The translations under genes and the position numbers were made by a program. The notes under the pieces were generated by a model, which saw only the letters and a list, made by a program, of their open reading frames with translations, was not told the origin of the DNA and did no database searches. Positions 37,910 through 47,563 of a stretch of DNA of 64,000 nucleotides are shown here, one piece after another. Numbering within the stretch: position 1 is the stretch's first letter; each line of letters begins with the position of its first letter. Source of the DNA: Candidatus Woesearchaeota archaeon (GTDB lineage Archaea; Nanobdellota; Nanobdellia; Woesearchaeales; ARS49); contig QZIM01000012.1 of assembly GCA_003599055.1 (NCBI GenBank), positions 1 through 64,000 of the forward strand. The letters are read 5' to 3'.

Positions 37910-38476
37910 TTAAATTTTTCCGACCAGGTCCATACCGGGCTTGAGTGTCTTTTCACCGGGCTGCCAGCTTGCAGGACAAACCATGCCGGGGTTCTTCTCA
38001 ACGAATTGTGCTGCTTTCAGCCTGCGCATAATTTCGTGAACGGACCTGCCGATGCTGTTGTCGTGGATGTCGTAGCTGCGCACGACTCCTTTTGGGTCGA
38101 TAATGACTGTGCAGCGTTGCGAGAGCCCGTCTTCTGCAATGAGTGTCCCGTATGCAGTGCATACGGTGCGGGTTGGGTCTGCAAGCATTGGGTACTTGAT
38201 TTTTTTGATGGTTGGGCTGTTGTCTTTCCACGCCTTGTGGACGAATGCAGTGTCCGTGCTGACAGAGACAATTTCCGTGTTCATTTTGCGGAACTGGTCG
38301 TAATTGTCTGCAAGTTCACCAAGTTCTGTTGGGCAAACAAAGGTGAAGTCCGCGGGATAGAACGCGAGGATGACCCATTTGCCGCGAAGGCTTTTGAGGC
38401 CGAGTTTGACCGTGCGGTCGTTCACAAATGCCTCTGCGGTGAATTCTGGTGCTGGTTTTCCGACGAAGTGGCTCAT
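37910..38476 (-). CDS. peroxiredoxin (AhpC/Prx)
   Basis: ILAFYPADFTFVCPTELGELAD, second Cys VCPASWQPGEKTLKP. Confidence 0.95.
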   Translation of the reverse strand: MSHFVGKPAPEFTAEAFVNDRTVKLGLKSLRGKWVILAFYPADFTFVCPTELGELADNYDQFRKMNTEIVSVSTDTAFVHKAWKDNSPTIKKIKYPMLADPTRTVCTAYGTLIAEDGLSQRCTVIIDPKGVVRSYDIHDNSIGRSVHEIMRRLKAAQFVEKNPGMVCPASWQPGEKTLKPGMDLVGKI

Positions 38477-38599
38477 GGTATTCCCTCCTGACAATAATAG
38501 AACTACTTGTGAGGGAATATGAGTGATATATAAAGATAGTGGTTCTTGAAGAGAATGCTTTTAAAGTCGCCTGCATTGCAAAAGTGAAAAGAGGTTGAG

Positions 38600-39781
38600 A
38601 TGAACGCGCTGGCGACCGTGCTTATTTGTGTGACTGTTATGTACTTGTTTGGTGAAGTGTTGCGCCACCTGCGCATCCCGCGGGTCGTAAGCCACATCAC
38701 CGCAGGGATTATTTTGGGGCTTCCGCAGGTTCGCCCGATTGTTTTTTCGGCGGAAAGCGGGTGGCTGGTTCAGTTTTTTGCAGATGTGGGCGTGATTTTG
38801 CTTTTGTTTTTTGTCGGGCTGCAGATTGATTTGCATAAGTTCAGGGACGCGCTTCCGACGTCTCTTTGGATTTCGGTGTGTAACACGCTGTTTCCTTTGG
38901 TGACGGGGTTTTTGGTGACGCATTATGTTTTCGGGCTCGCGCGGTATGCTGCGCTTATTGTCGGTATTTGCTTGAGCGTGAGTGCAACTGCGCTGGCGTT
39001 TGACTTGCTGGCAGAATTGGGCAAGTTGAGGACAAGATTGGCAACGTTTATTGTGAGCGCAGGCACGTTTGACGATATTGTTGAGATGTTTTTGGTTGCG
39101 GGAGTTTTTACGGTCCTTGAAACAACGGTGAAGCGTATCGGGGTTTTTGAGCTTGCCGTGAACGTGTTTATTTTTGCAGCGGTTATTTTCGCGTTCCGGT
39201 TTTGGCTCATCCCGGTTATTCTGAAGAGAATTGAGGGGCAGCCCGAGCACGCGCAGTTGTTCACGGGCGCGCTGATTATTACCCTGCTTATGGCAATTCT
39301 TGCGGAGTATTTGGGCATAAGCGCGATGATTGGCGCGTTATTTAGCGGGGTGATGATGCGCCAGGTGCTGCTCAACCCGGGCCATAAGCCCTGGGAGCGG
39401 ATGGAAATTACGCACTCAATTCACACGCTGGCATTCGGGCTTTTTGTGCCGTTTTTCTTTTTGATGATTGGCCTGCAGACGGACGTTCTTGCAATCGGGG
39501 AGAATTTATGGTTCGGCGCTGCAATCACTGCAATTGCAATTCTTGGCACGGTTCTGGGAAGCGCAGTCGGATATTATGTTACGCACAAGAACTGGACGGA
39601 AGGGCTCGTCATTGGTTGGGCGATGAACGCAAAAGGAGATACTGAATTGGTTATTGCGCAGCTTGCGCTTTCCGTGGGCGCGATTTCGCAAGAAGTGTTC
39701 AGCAGCCTGATTTTTATGGCAGTGGTCTCGACGCTGATAAGCCCGCTCGTTCTGAAACGTCTTGTTGTGAAATACGTGTAA
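38600..39781 (+). CDS. Kef-type cation:proton antiporter
   Basis: CPA2-type TM pattern (VVSHITAGIILGLPQV, MNAKGDTELVIAQLALS). Confidence 0.88.
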   Translation: MNALATVLICVTVMYLFGEVLRHLRIPRVVSHITAGIILGLPQVRPIVFSAESGWLVQFFADVGVILLLFFVGLQIDLHKFRDALPTSLWISVCNTLFPLVTGFLVTHYVFGLARYAALIVGICLSVSATALAFDLLAELGKLRTRLATFIVSAGTFDDIVEMFLVAGVFTVLETTVKRIGVFELAVNVFIFAAVIFAFRFWLIPVILKRIEGQPEHAQLFTGALIITLLMAILAEYLGISAMIGALFSGVMMRQVLLNPGHKPWERMEITHSIHTLAFGLFVPFFFLMIGLQTDVLAIGENLWFGAAITAIAILGTVLGSAVGYYVTHKNWTEGLVIGWAMNAKGDTELVIAQLALSVGAISQEVFSSLIFMAVVSTLISPLVLKRLVVKYV

Positions 39782-39815
39782 CTCGAGGCGCGATAAGATT
39801 AATAATCGGCCGCGT

Positions 39816-41123
39816 ATGAGAAAACGTATGGTTCGGTTCCTCACGCCGGTAAAGCGTATCGCGATTCCCGTGTACGGTCCGGTGGATACCTCGGAAGTTT
39901 GGCCGATTATTGACACGCAGGCATTCCAAAGGATGCGCCGGATTAAGCAGCTGGGAATTGCCGATATGGTATTCCCGGGAGCAGTGCATACCCGCTTTGA
40001 GCATATGATTGGGGCGTACGAACAGTGCCGCAAGTATGCGCAGGAGCTTGTACGCAAGGGAATGTTAAGCCAAGAGGAAGGGTTTGCGTGCGAAGTCGCA
40101 GCGCTCCTGCACGATGTCGGTCACGGCCCGTATTCTCATTTGATTGAGGATGTTCTGCGTGTTTCAAAGAGCAGGTTCAAAAGTCACAACGAGCACACCG
40201 CTCACGTGATTAAAGAGCTGCTCTCAGCGGCGATTATTGCAAGCGGGGCAGACCCTGAATTGGTGCTTGATATTGTCAACAAAAAAAATCCGCTCTCGCA
40301 GCTCGTATCTCATAAGACGATTGGCGCGGATAAGGTTGCGTACATTACGGTTGACCAGCACCACACCGGGTACCCTGCAAGTCCGCTTATGACTGCTGAT
40401 TTGGCGAAGAATTTGATTTTTCGAAGGGGCGTTTTGGGAACGGATGAGCGGATGAAGGAGAACCTTGTCGCGCTGCAGCGGTTTTATTTTACGATGTATA
40501 GTGAGGTGTATTTGCGTAAGCAGATTAATGCAGTCCAGCGCGTGTTTGAGCGGGCAGTGCAATTGGCGCTTGATGCGGGCGCGATTCACGCGGATAACGT
40601 GTGGCAAATGACGGATGACCAGTTGGTTGCAGGCCTTACTGCTATTGAAGGCCCGTGGAAGCGGGCGGCAAATGAATTGTTTTTCGGTCATCGGAATCTG
40701 CTCAAGGCAGCAGTTGTTCTTCGGCCGCCGAGCGAGGAAGGGAAGGAAATTGTGGTGGGAAAGCCGATTCGGACGCTTGCGCTCGCGTCGGGAAAGCTCT
40801 TTGAGCACTATGCTGATCCGAGGAATGTGCTGCGCGCGGAAAAGGCGTTGGCAGACCGTTTCAAAGTCGGGCTTGAAGAGGTCGGTTTTTGTCGGGTTCC
40901 CGCGCCAAGTAAGCTGGTTCCGCAGGACGTTCAGCTTTTTGACCCCTTGGGAAACCAGACGATGACTCTTTTTGAGAAGTATCCGAAGCACCGCCAGAGT
41001 ATGGAGGAGCTTGCATCAGAAGTGACCGCGTTCAGAGTTATTGTCGCAGAGAAGCACCGAAAAATGTTCTCGGAAGCAGCAGAGCAGGTGTGCGACATTT
41101 TATATCGGGAAGCAGGGATTTAA
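39816..41123 (+). CDS. HD-domain phosphohydrolase (dGTPase/SAMHD1-like)
   Basis: HTRFEHMIGAYEQ…AALLHDVGHGPYSHLIE…HNEHTAHVIKELL. Confidence 0.9.
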   Translation: MRKRMVRFLTPVKRIAIPVYGPVDTSEVWPIIDTQAFQRMRRIKQLGIADMVFPGAVHTRFEHMIGAYEQCRKYAQELVRKGMLSQEEGFACEVAALLHDVGHGPYSHLIEDVLRVSKSRFKSHNEHTAHVIKELLSAAIIASGADPELVLDIVNKKNPLSQLVSHKTIGADKVAYITVDQHHTGYPASPLMTADLAKNLIFRRGVLGTDERMKENLVALQRFYFTMYSEVYLRKQINAVQRVFERAVQLALDAGAIHADNVWQMTDDQLVAGLTAIEGPWKRAANELFFGHRNLLKAAVVLRPPSEEGKEIVVGKPIRTLALASGKLFEHYADPRNVLRAEKALADRFKVGLEEVGFCRVPAPSKLVPQDVQLFDPLGNQTMTLFEKYPKHRQSMEELASEVTAFRVIVAEKHRKMFSEAAEQVCDILYREAGI

Positions 41124-41165
41124 CCCCAAAAGCTTTTAAAATGGTTCTGTGGACAGGGTTTGTAT

Positions 41166-41249
41166 GCGGCCATGGCACAATCCGGTACTGCGGCGGTCTT
41201 GAAAACCGCTTTCCGAAAGGATATCCCGGTTCAAATCCGGGTGGCCGCG
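41166..41249 (+). tRNA. tRNA-Ser (TGA)
   Basis: GCGGCCA/TGGCCGC acceptor; GCGGT-CTTGAAA-ACCGC anticodon arm; long variable arm; CCCGGTTCAAATCCGGG T arm. Confidence 0.92.
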
Positions 41250-41300
41250 TCGGCAAGGACAGAGACCTTTCCACAAAAACAACAAGGATGCGAACGGGTT

Positions 41301-41359
41301 GGAAAATCGCTGATGCAGTCGGTGATTTTCCGTATCCGGTTCAAATCCGGGTGGCCGCG
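41301..41359 (+). repeat. 31-nt hairpin joined to truncated 3'-end copy of tRNA-Ser(TGA)
   Basis: GGAAAATCGCTGATGCAGTCGGTGATTTTCC-GTATCCGGTTCAAATCCGGGTGGCCGCG; differs from the module at 3978-4048 at only two positions within the 31-nt hairpin, both in the loop. Confidence 0.8.
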
Positions 41360-41407
41360 TACATAAGGACAACATCCTGCCAAGAGAATTAATACTGAGG
41401 AAGAAAG

Positions 41408-42049
41408 TCAATCTATTTTCTTCCCAAATGACCGGTCGCCCGCATCGCCAAGTCCGGGGACGATGTACCCTTTGTCGTTGAGTTCATCGTCAAGGGCGGC
41501 AAAATAGATGTGGTCGCGCGGGACGAGCCCTTCTACTTTTCGAACGCCGGGAGCTGCCGCGATTGCGCTGCAGACGTAAATTTCGCGCGCTCCCCTGTCT
41601 TGTACGGTGCAGACGGCATCACATATGCTTCCGCCGGTTGCAAGCATAGTATCGCAAATGATTGCGGTTTTTCCTTCAAGGTTGGGGAGTGCAAGGTAGG
41701 TTGTTTTTGGCTGCAGGGTTGTTTCATCGCGCATACTGCCGATAAAGCCGGATTCTGCGTTGGGAAATGCATCTTGAAGCCCTTGATAAAGGGGGATTCC
41801 CGCGCGAAGGATTGTGATGAGGACAGGGTTTTGCTCAAGAGGATAGTGGATTGCTTCTTTACCGAGGGAAGTCTTTATCCTTGTTGGGGTTGAGGTGAGT
41901 TGTTTTGAGATTTCATAGCCAAGGAATCGCCCGATTTCAGCAAGGGCGAAGCGAAACGCAGGCGACGGTGTCGAGGGGGCTCTTATGGTGATAACGAGTT
42001 CTTCAAGTCGTGGAGTTGCCATATTGTTCGCCGCGATTGAGAAGTTCAT
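41408..42049 (-). CDS. upp: uracil phosphoribosyltransferase
   Basis: ILRAGIPLYQGL, AIICDTMLATGGSICDAV PRPP motif, GLGDAGDRSFG. Confidence 0.92.
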   Translation of the reverse strand: MNFSIAANNMATPRLEELVITIRAPSTPSPAFRFALAEIGRFLGYEISKQLTSTPTRIKTSLGKEAIHYPLEQNPVLITILRAGIPLYQGLQDAFPNAESGFIGSMRDETTLQPKTTYLALPNLEGKTAIICDTMLATGGSICDAVCTVQDRGAREIYVCSAIAAAPGVRKVEGLVPRDHIYFAALDDELNDKGYIVPGLGDAGDRSFGKKID

Positions 42050-42125
42050 AATGATTATGGTACTTGAGGCGCGGTGATCGAGCCGCAGCGTAAGATTAAT
42101 AAGGGTTCAGGACACGGAATATCTA

Positions 42126-42650
42126 ATGAAAAAGAAGGTGCGTAAATTCCCGTGGGCAGTAGTTGGCTACCTGCTTGCACTGCTGTTTTTTTCATACGTG
42201 GGTTATTCGGTGTGGTATTACTATGCGAATTACGAGAACGTGGAAGAGTTCGAGGTCTGTTATGCGGACCGATGCATAAAGGCATATCACACTCATTTTA
42301 CTTTGCTCGTTGATATTTGCGGGGAGCGTTTGCATTTGCCGCTCGAGCACGGCCCGCTGGACAATATGCACACGCACAAGGAGGCAAATTATTTGCATTT
42401 CCACGAGCGAATCGAATATGACCCCGCAACCGGAAAGCTCTTTGACGAGTCTCCGTTTATTTTGAAGACAACGATGGATATTTTTGATATCAGGTTCAAC
42501 GGGTCGTGCCTTGGGAAGTACTGCAATGGCGACGTATGTCCAAGCGGGAAGCCGGGACGGGTTTCAATGACGGTGAACGGCGAGCCGAGCAATGCATTTG
42601 AAAGCTATCGCTGGCACGATGAGGATGTTGTGCGCGTGAAGTTTGAATAG
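42126..42650 (+). CDS. membrane-anchored hypothetical protein
   Basis: WAVVGYLLALLFFSYVGYSVWYY anchor; HTHFTLLVDICGERLHLPLEHGPLDNMHTHKEANYLHFH His-rich. Confidence 0.6.
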   Translation: MKKKVRKFPWAVVGYLLALLFFSYVGYSVWYYYANYENVEEFEVCYADRCIKAYHTHFTLLVDICGERLHLPLEHGPLDNMHTHKEANYLHFHERIEYDPATGKLFDESPFILKTTMDIFDIRFNGSCLGKYCNGDVCPSGKPGRVSMTVNGEPSNAFESYRWHDEDVVRVKFE

Positions 42651-42693
42651 GGAAACCAAAATATATTTATAAGATGAATGCGTAACACTTTTT

Positions 42694-42810
42694 ATGGCTA
42701 AGAAAAAAAGAGGAAAGACAACAAAGCGGGCCGCGAAGAAATCGGTGCGAAAGTCGGCTCGCAAAAAAGCACCCATGCGCAAAAAGCGCATGGTGTGCGA
42801 GTTCTGCTGA
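42694..42810 (+). CDS. 38-aa highly basic small protein with C-terminal CEFC
   Basis: ATG 42694–TGA 42808-42810: MAKKKRGKTTKRAAKKSVRKSARKKAPMRKKRMVCEFC; TATA-like ATATATTTATAA upstream. Confidence 0.55.
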   Translation: MAKKKRGKTTKRAAKKSVRKSARKKAPMRKKRMVCEFC

Positions 42811-42822
42811 AAACCGATTCTT

Positions 42823-43629
42823 ATGAGCGAGATTAATCTTCCCATTATTGTTGGCGCTGCCTTAATTGACGGTATTAACCCGTGCGCTTTTGGTGTTCTG
42901 ATTTTTATGCTTGCCTATCTTGCAAAGACTGCTTCGCGGGCAAAGATGCTCGCAAACGGGCTCATTTACATTTTCTTTGTCTTCCTCACGTATCTTGCCT
43001 GCGGTTTGATTTTGCTGCCGGTTATTCGCTCACTTGCGGGCTTTTCCGTGGTAAGTTATTATGTGATTGCAGGGCTTGTTGGCCTTGCAGGGCTTTTGGA
43101 GATTAAGGACTATTTTTGGTACGGCAAGGGGTTCTCGCTCACGATTATTCCGGGTGAGGCGGAACGGATTAAGCAGTATACGAAAAAGGTGGGGGACAAG
43201 TGGTACACGTCTGCGTTTTTGGGGACGTTTGTTGCGCTGGTTGAATTGCCGTGCACGGGTGCAGTGTATCTTGCCGTTCTTGCGTTAATGTCGCTCAGCG
43301 GCGTTACGGTTTCAAACGTGACGTTTTTGGTTGTTTATAACCTGATTTTCGTGCTTCCTTTGGTAATTATCCTTTTTGCGGTCTACAAGGGCGCGCATTG
43401 GAAGAAGTTTGAGCATTGGAGACAAAAGCACAAGGGACTTATGCGCCTCTTTACGGGCGTTTTGCTGCTTGTGCTCGCTATTTGGATGGTTGAGTTCACG
43501 ATGACGGAGAGCATTCAGCTTCCGAAGATGACGCTGGTTTCATCAGTGCTGATTGTTGTCGGTCTTGCACTGATTGTGTTCATCAAGCACATTTTTGAGA
43601 AGAACGGGAGAAGGAAGCACCATGAATAA
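42823..43629 (+). CDS. DsbD/CcdA-superfamily-like transmembrane protein
   Basis: LIDGINPCAFGVLIFML and ALVELPCTGAVYLAVLALM conserved Cys-Pro motifs. Confidence 0.7.
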   Translation: MSEINLPIIVGAALIDGINPCAFGVLIFMLAYLAKTASRAKMLANGLIYIFFVFLTYLACGLILLPVIRSLAGFSVVSYYVIAGLVGLAGLLEIKDYFWYGKGFSLTIIPGEAERIKQYTKKVGDKWYTSAFLGTFVALVELPCTGAVYLAVLALMSLSGVTVSNVTFLVVYNLIFVLPLVIILFAVYKGAHWKKFEHWRQKHKGLMRLFTGVLLLVLAIWMVEFTMTESIQLPKMTLVSSVLIVVGLALIVFIKHIFEKNGRRKHHE

Positions 43630-43759
43630 TCAGACGCTTGCGTTTTTGAACGTGCTTGCCTTGGCGCTTTTGTTCCTGCCGTTTGTCCCGTGGAATGGCC
43701 GGATTGCACAGGTCCTGATTTTGGTTGTTGCAGTTGTGCTGTTTCTGAAGAAAAGATGA
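43622..43759 (+). CDS. small hydrophobic protein
   Basis: ATG overlaps end of previous gene; two TM segments. Confidence 0.45.
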   Translation: MNNQTLAFLNVLALALLFLPFVPWNGRIAQVLILVVAVVLFLKKR

Positions 43760-43807
43760 GCGAATGACAAAAAAAGGGGTCTCCTGAAGTTTTCACAAAA
43801 AGGCGCA

Positions 43808-44560
43808 TCACTCAACAAGGAGAATGAGCACCATAACTCCTATGCCGGCAAGGAATGCGAGGACTTGAAGGAGGCTTTCCTTGACTGCAACGCTTTTGTG
43901 GAGTTCGGGAAGAAGGTCCGTGCAGGCGATGTAGATGAAGTTGCCTGCGGCAAAGGGAATGAGGAATGCCGTGACGGCGGTTGTTTGGTGTAAAGTGAGG
44001 GCGACGACCACGCCAAGGACCGCAACAAGGCCTGAGAGGAAATTGTAGAAAAGTGCTTGAGCCCGTTCAAATCCGCCGTGGATGAGGACGCCGAAGTCTC
44101 CGATTTCTTGGGGGATTTCGTGGAAGATGACGGCAAGCGTTGTTGAAATGCCGACAGGGATGCTGACAAGGTAGCTTGCGCCGATGATAAGCCCGTCGAT
44201 AAAATTGTGGACGCCATCACCAATGAGGTTCAGGTAGGCAAACGGCTGTGGCCGCGCGTGGTGGTGTCCTGCAGTGCACTTGTGCAAATGGCAGTGGCGC
44301 CAGATGATTTTTTCGATGATGAATGAAATGATGATGCCAAGCAAAATGTAAAGAGAGACGGAGAATCCAAAGCCGCTTTCAGAGACCGCTTCAGGCAAAA
44401 GGTGGATGAATGCATCGCCAAGGAGCCCTCCTGCGCTGAAGCTGACAAGGTATAATACAATGCGCTCAAGTTTTTTTGCCTGAACGGCAAATGTCCAAAG
44501 CCCGATAAATGCGACTGCACTGACGAGAATGACACTGAGAAGAGGATATGCCCACTGCAT
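43808..44560 (-). CDS. ZIP-family metal transporter
   Basis: LNLIGDGVHNFIDGLIIGASYL, VIFHEIPQEIGDFGVLIHGG. Confidence 0.95.
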   Translation of the reverse strand: MQWAYPLLSVILVSAVAFIGLWTFAVQAKKLERIVLYLVSFSAGGLLGDAFIHLLPEAVSESGFGFSVSLYILLGIIISFIIEKIIWRHCHLHKCTAGHHHARPQPFAYLNLIGDGVHNFIDGLIIGASYLVSIPVGISTTLAVIFHEIPQEIGDFGVLIHGGFERAQALFYNFLSGLVAVLGVVVALTLHQTTAVTAFLIPFAAGNFIYIACTDLLPELHKSVAVKESLLQVLAFLAGIGVMVLILLVE

Positions 44561-44715
44561 TGGTTTATAAAAGATGGATAGGGTATAAAAAGGTTGGGGT
44601 GCAAGAAAGCGTAAACATTCCAAGTATTTCTTGCAAGCGTTCTTTAATTAGAAATATACAAGAAATCATATGAAGAAAAGTTTAAATACTAACGTAATAA
44701 CAAGAGTTATAACAA

Positions 44716-44982
44716 ATGCCTGAACTGGATGCATTCAGGAAGAGCGCAGAAATCACGTTTGACCCGCACGTATTCATACGGCAGGGCGAACGGCATTTTG
44801 ACATCGATTTCGTTGTCCTCACCGTGCGAACGGGCAGCATCGTGGAAGAAAAATCAGAGCTTCCAAGAAAAGCCTGTTTCAGCAGGTATCACGGAAAGGA
44901 ACGAAAAACGTACTTTGTTATCGTCCACATTCATCAGGACTTCATGGAGGTCAAAACAGTATGGCTCACGAAAGGAAGATAA
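44716..44982 (+). CDS. DUF4258-like putative toxin
   Basis: Short β-rich ORF overlapping a zinc-ribbon/AbrB gene by 22 nt. Confidence 0.45.
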   Translation: MPELDAFRKSAEITFDPHVFIRQGERHFDIDFVVLTVRTGSIVEEKSELPRKACFSRYHGKERKTYFVIVHIHQDFMEVKTVWLTKGR

Positions 44983-45278
44983 AATGCGACTGCGGGCGCA
45001 CGCTCGAAGAGAAAGAAGTCATAATAGAACGTATTCAAACTCCTGCACTCGTCTGCCCGAATTGCCAGTTTAGGACGCTTACAGTTGAGCAGGCAAAAAC
45101 GTTCCAAAAACGCCTAGAATTCCACCGGGCAATCGACCAGCAAAAGCAAATCATCAGAATAGGAAACAGCATGGGCATCACATTGCCTGAAAAATTGAAG
45201 GACTTTGGACTTAAAATCGGTCACAAAGTGAAGCTTGAGGCAATTGATGAGAAGTCGTTCAGGGTTGAGTTGGGTTGA
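44961..45278 (+). CDS. zinc-ribbon + AbrB/MazE-like DNA-binding protein (MqsA/YgiT-like antitoxin layout)
   Basis: CDCGRT…LVCPNC and RIGNSMGITLPEKLKDFGLKIGHKVKLEAI. Confidence 0.6.
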   Translation: MAHERKIKCDCGRTLEEKEVIIERIQTPALVCPNCQFRTLTVEQAKTFQKRLEFHRAIDQQKQIIRIGNSMGITLPEKLKDFGLKIGHKVKLEAIDEKSFRVELG

Positions 45279-45291
45279 AAAATAAGAAAAA

Positions 45292-45603
45292 TCACGCGTC
45301 AATCATTTCAATTTCGATGTTGAGCCCGTCTGGGACCGGGATTCTCATAACAAGGCGAAGTGCGCGTTCGTCAAGGCCAAGGTCAATCATTCGCTTGTGC
45401 ACTCTCATCTCATAGCGTTCCCAGGTTGCCGAACCGCGTCCGCCGGGTGCACGTCTTGTGGCAAGTTTTAGTCTCTTCGTGGGAAGAGGAATTGGTCCGC
45501 GCATTTGCACGCCGGTCTTATCAGAAATATCTTTGATGAAAGCACAAGTTGTATTCAACTTGTCGATGTCTACACTTGCCAGTTTGATGCGTGCTTTTTG
45601 CAT
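45292..45603 (-). CDS. rps10: ribosomal protein uS10
   Basis: IKLASVDIDKLNTTCAFIKDISDKTGVQMRGPIPLPTKRL…HKRMIDL. Confidence 0.95.
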   Translation of the reverse strand: MQKARIKLASVDIDKLNTTCAFIKDISDKTGVQMRGPIPLPTKRLKLATRRAPGGRGSATWERYEMRVHKRMIDLGLDERALRLVMRIPVPDGLNIEIEMIDA

Positions 45604-45628
45604 GGGAAAAAAACAAAATAAATTTGTT

Positions 45629-46909
45629 TTATGCCTTCTTTACGAGGTCGATGCACATGCCGGCCGCGACGGTGTTTCCGGAGTCGCGAACAGCGAAGCG
45701 CCCAAGCGGTGGGAACTCCTTGACCTTTTCGATGACGAGGGGCTGCATTGGCTTGAATTTGACAACTGCAGCGTCGCCGTTTTTGATAAAGTCAGGGTGG
45801 TCTGCCAAGGTTTCGCCCGTTGCAGGGTTGATTTTCTTGACAATTTCGGTAATCTGGCAGGCGACCTGTGCGGTGTGGATGTGGAACACCGGGGTGTAGC
45901 CGACCGTGATGACCGACGGGTGGTTGAGTACGATGACGTTTGCCGTGAACTCAACTGCAACCGTTGGCGGGTTGTCTGCGGGGCCGACGACGTCTCCGCG
46001 CTTGATGTCTTTCTTTTCAACACCGCGCACGTTAAAGCCGACGTTGTCTCCGGGCTCTGCTTCCTGCTGTTGCTCGTGGTGCATTTCGACGGTTTTGACT
46101 TCGCCGGTAACTCCTTTTCCTGCAGGACCGGGCATAAAGATAATCTTTTGGCCAATCTTGAGGATTCCGGTTTCAACTTTTCCGACCGGAACGACGCCGA
46201 TGCCCGTGATGTTGTACACGTCCTGAATGGGCAGTCGAAGCGGCAGGTTGGTTGGCTTTTCCGGAATCGTAAGTGCATCGAGCGCTTCAAGGAGCGTGGG
46301 ACCGGTGTACCAGGGCATGTTGCCTTGTTTCTTGACAACGTTTTCGCCGGGGTATGATGCAATCGGGACAACTTGGACTGCGTCTACTTTGTAGCCGACG
46401 CTCTTGATGAGGTCCTGTGCTGCCTTTTTGGTTGCTTCGAACTTTGCCTGGTCGTACTTGTTGAGGTCCTGCTTGTTGCAGGCAACGATGATTTGGCTGA
46501 CGCCAAGCGTCTTGCAAAGGAATGCGTGTTCCTTGGTTTGTGCCTGGACTCCTTCGGAGCCGACAACGATGACTGCTGCGTCCGCTTGGGATGCGCCGGT
46601 AATCATATTCTTAATGAAGTCCTTGTGTCCGGGTGCATCAATGATGGTGTAGTCGTATTTTTGCGTGCTGAACTTCTTGTGGGAGAGGTCGATGGTGACT
46701 CCGCGTTCTCGCTCTTCCTTAAGTGAGTCCATAACGAATGCGAATTCGAATCCGCCCTTACCGAGTTCTTCTGCTTTTTCTTTGAGCTTGCGCATGGACT
46801 GTTCGTCGACTGCGCCGGCATCGAAAAGGAGACGTCCGACAGTGGTGGATTTGCCGTGGTCAACGTGACCGACGAAAACGATGTTCAGGTGTGGTTTTGC
46901 TTTTGCCAT
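45629..46909 (-). CDS. tuf: elongation factor 1-alpha
   Basis: [42 protein letters not shown]. Confidence 0.98.
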   Translation of the reverse strand: MAKAKPHLNIVFVGHVDHGKSTTVGRLLFDAGAVDEQSMRKLKEKAEELGKGGFEFAFVMDSLKEERERGVTIDLSHKKFSTQKYDYTIIDAPGHKDFIKNMITGASQADAAVIVVGSEGVQAQTKEHAFLCKTLGVSQIIVACNKQDLNKYDQAKFEATKKAAQDLIKSVGYKVDAVQVVPIASYPGENVVKKQGNMPWYTGPTLLEALDALTIPEKPTNLPLRLPIQDVYNITGIGVVPVGKVETGILKIGQKIIFMPGPAGKGVTGEVKTVEMHHEQQQEAEPGDNVGFNVRGVEKKDIKRGDVVGPADNPPTVAVEFTANVIVLNHPSVITVGYTPVFHIHTAQVACQITEIVKKINPATGETLADHPDFIKNGDAAVVKFKPMQPLVIEKVKEFPPLGRFAVRDSGNTVAAGMCIDLVKKA

Positions 46910-47096
46910 TGGTATACCCCTCCTTATTAAGTAGTATAAGGTATGTTCGGGAGTGTCAAGGGGTGGTTTATAAACATTTCTGTTTTGCGCGCGTGTGCAG
47001 GCACGCGTGTTTTCTTCTGTTTACACTACTCTTGAATACTGACGGTCGCAAGAATTATATAGCGGGAAAGTGGCGCAAAGAGAGGAGGGATAAACT

Positions 47097-47294
47097 ATGG
47101 CAAAGAAAAATGAGGCAACGCGATTACAACAGGTGAAGGCGCAGGTGAGCGCGCTCAATGATAAACTGCACGATGTGAGCGACCAGACGCAGGAATATAT
47201 CAGCGAGCATCCGGTGAAGTCTACTGTGACTGCGTTTGCAATCGGGATGGTTGCGGGCGCAGTGCTTATGAAACTGTTGGAGCGCCGCCAATGA
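47097..47294 (+). CDS. DUF883/YqjD-like small membrane-associated protein
   Basis: Helical N-term, VKSTVTAFAIGMVAGAVLMKLLERR C-term. Confidence 0.6.
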   Translation: MAKKNEATRLQQVKAQVSALNDKLHDVSDQTQEYISEHPVKSTVTAFAIGMVAGAVLMKLLERRQ

Positions 47295-47563
47295 TTGAGA
47301 AGCTCGCCGAAGGGTTTGCGCACGGGCTTTCTGCAGGCGTCATCGGTGAAGTAAAGTCGCAAATAGAGAAGGAAGCTGCGCGTGCAGTGTCGCGTGCGAA
47401 AAAGACCGTTGTTCTTTTTGTTTTGCGAGTGGTCTTTCTTGTTCTTGCGGTTGTAATGGTAATGACCGGGTTTGCGCTGCTTGGCGCAAAGTATATTGGG
47501 CTTGATGTGATGCTGCTGTTAGTGGGCGGCGTGCTGTTTTGCGGATTCCTCTTGCTCAAGTAA
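47291..47563 (+). CDS. small membrane protein (holin-superfamily-III-like)
   Basis: Two TM segments, overlaps upstream DUF883-like gene by 4 nt. Confidence 0.5.
   Translation: MIEKLAEGFAHGLSAGVIGEVKSQIEKEAARAVSRAKKTVVLFVLRVVFLVLAVVMVMTGFALLGAKYIGLDVMLLLVGGVLFCGFLLLK

Noticed and set aside
41038-41411. ORFs 41038-41274, 41090-41392, 41136-41411 and 41160-41366
   Set aside because: They translate through tRNA-Ser(TGA) and its duplicate; the 'RPPGFEPG/GYPGSNPGG' peptides are a tRNA T-arm artefact.
45458-46357. 299-aa plus-strand ORF opposite uS10/EF-1A
   Set aside because: Antisense shadow of highly conserved EF-1A coding sequence.
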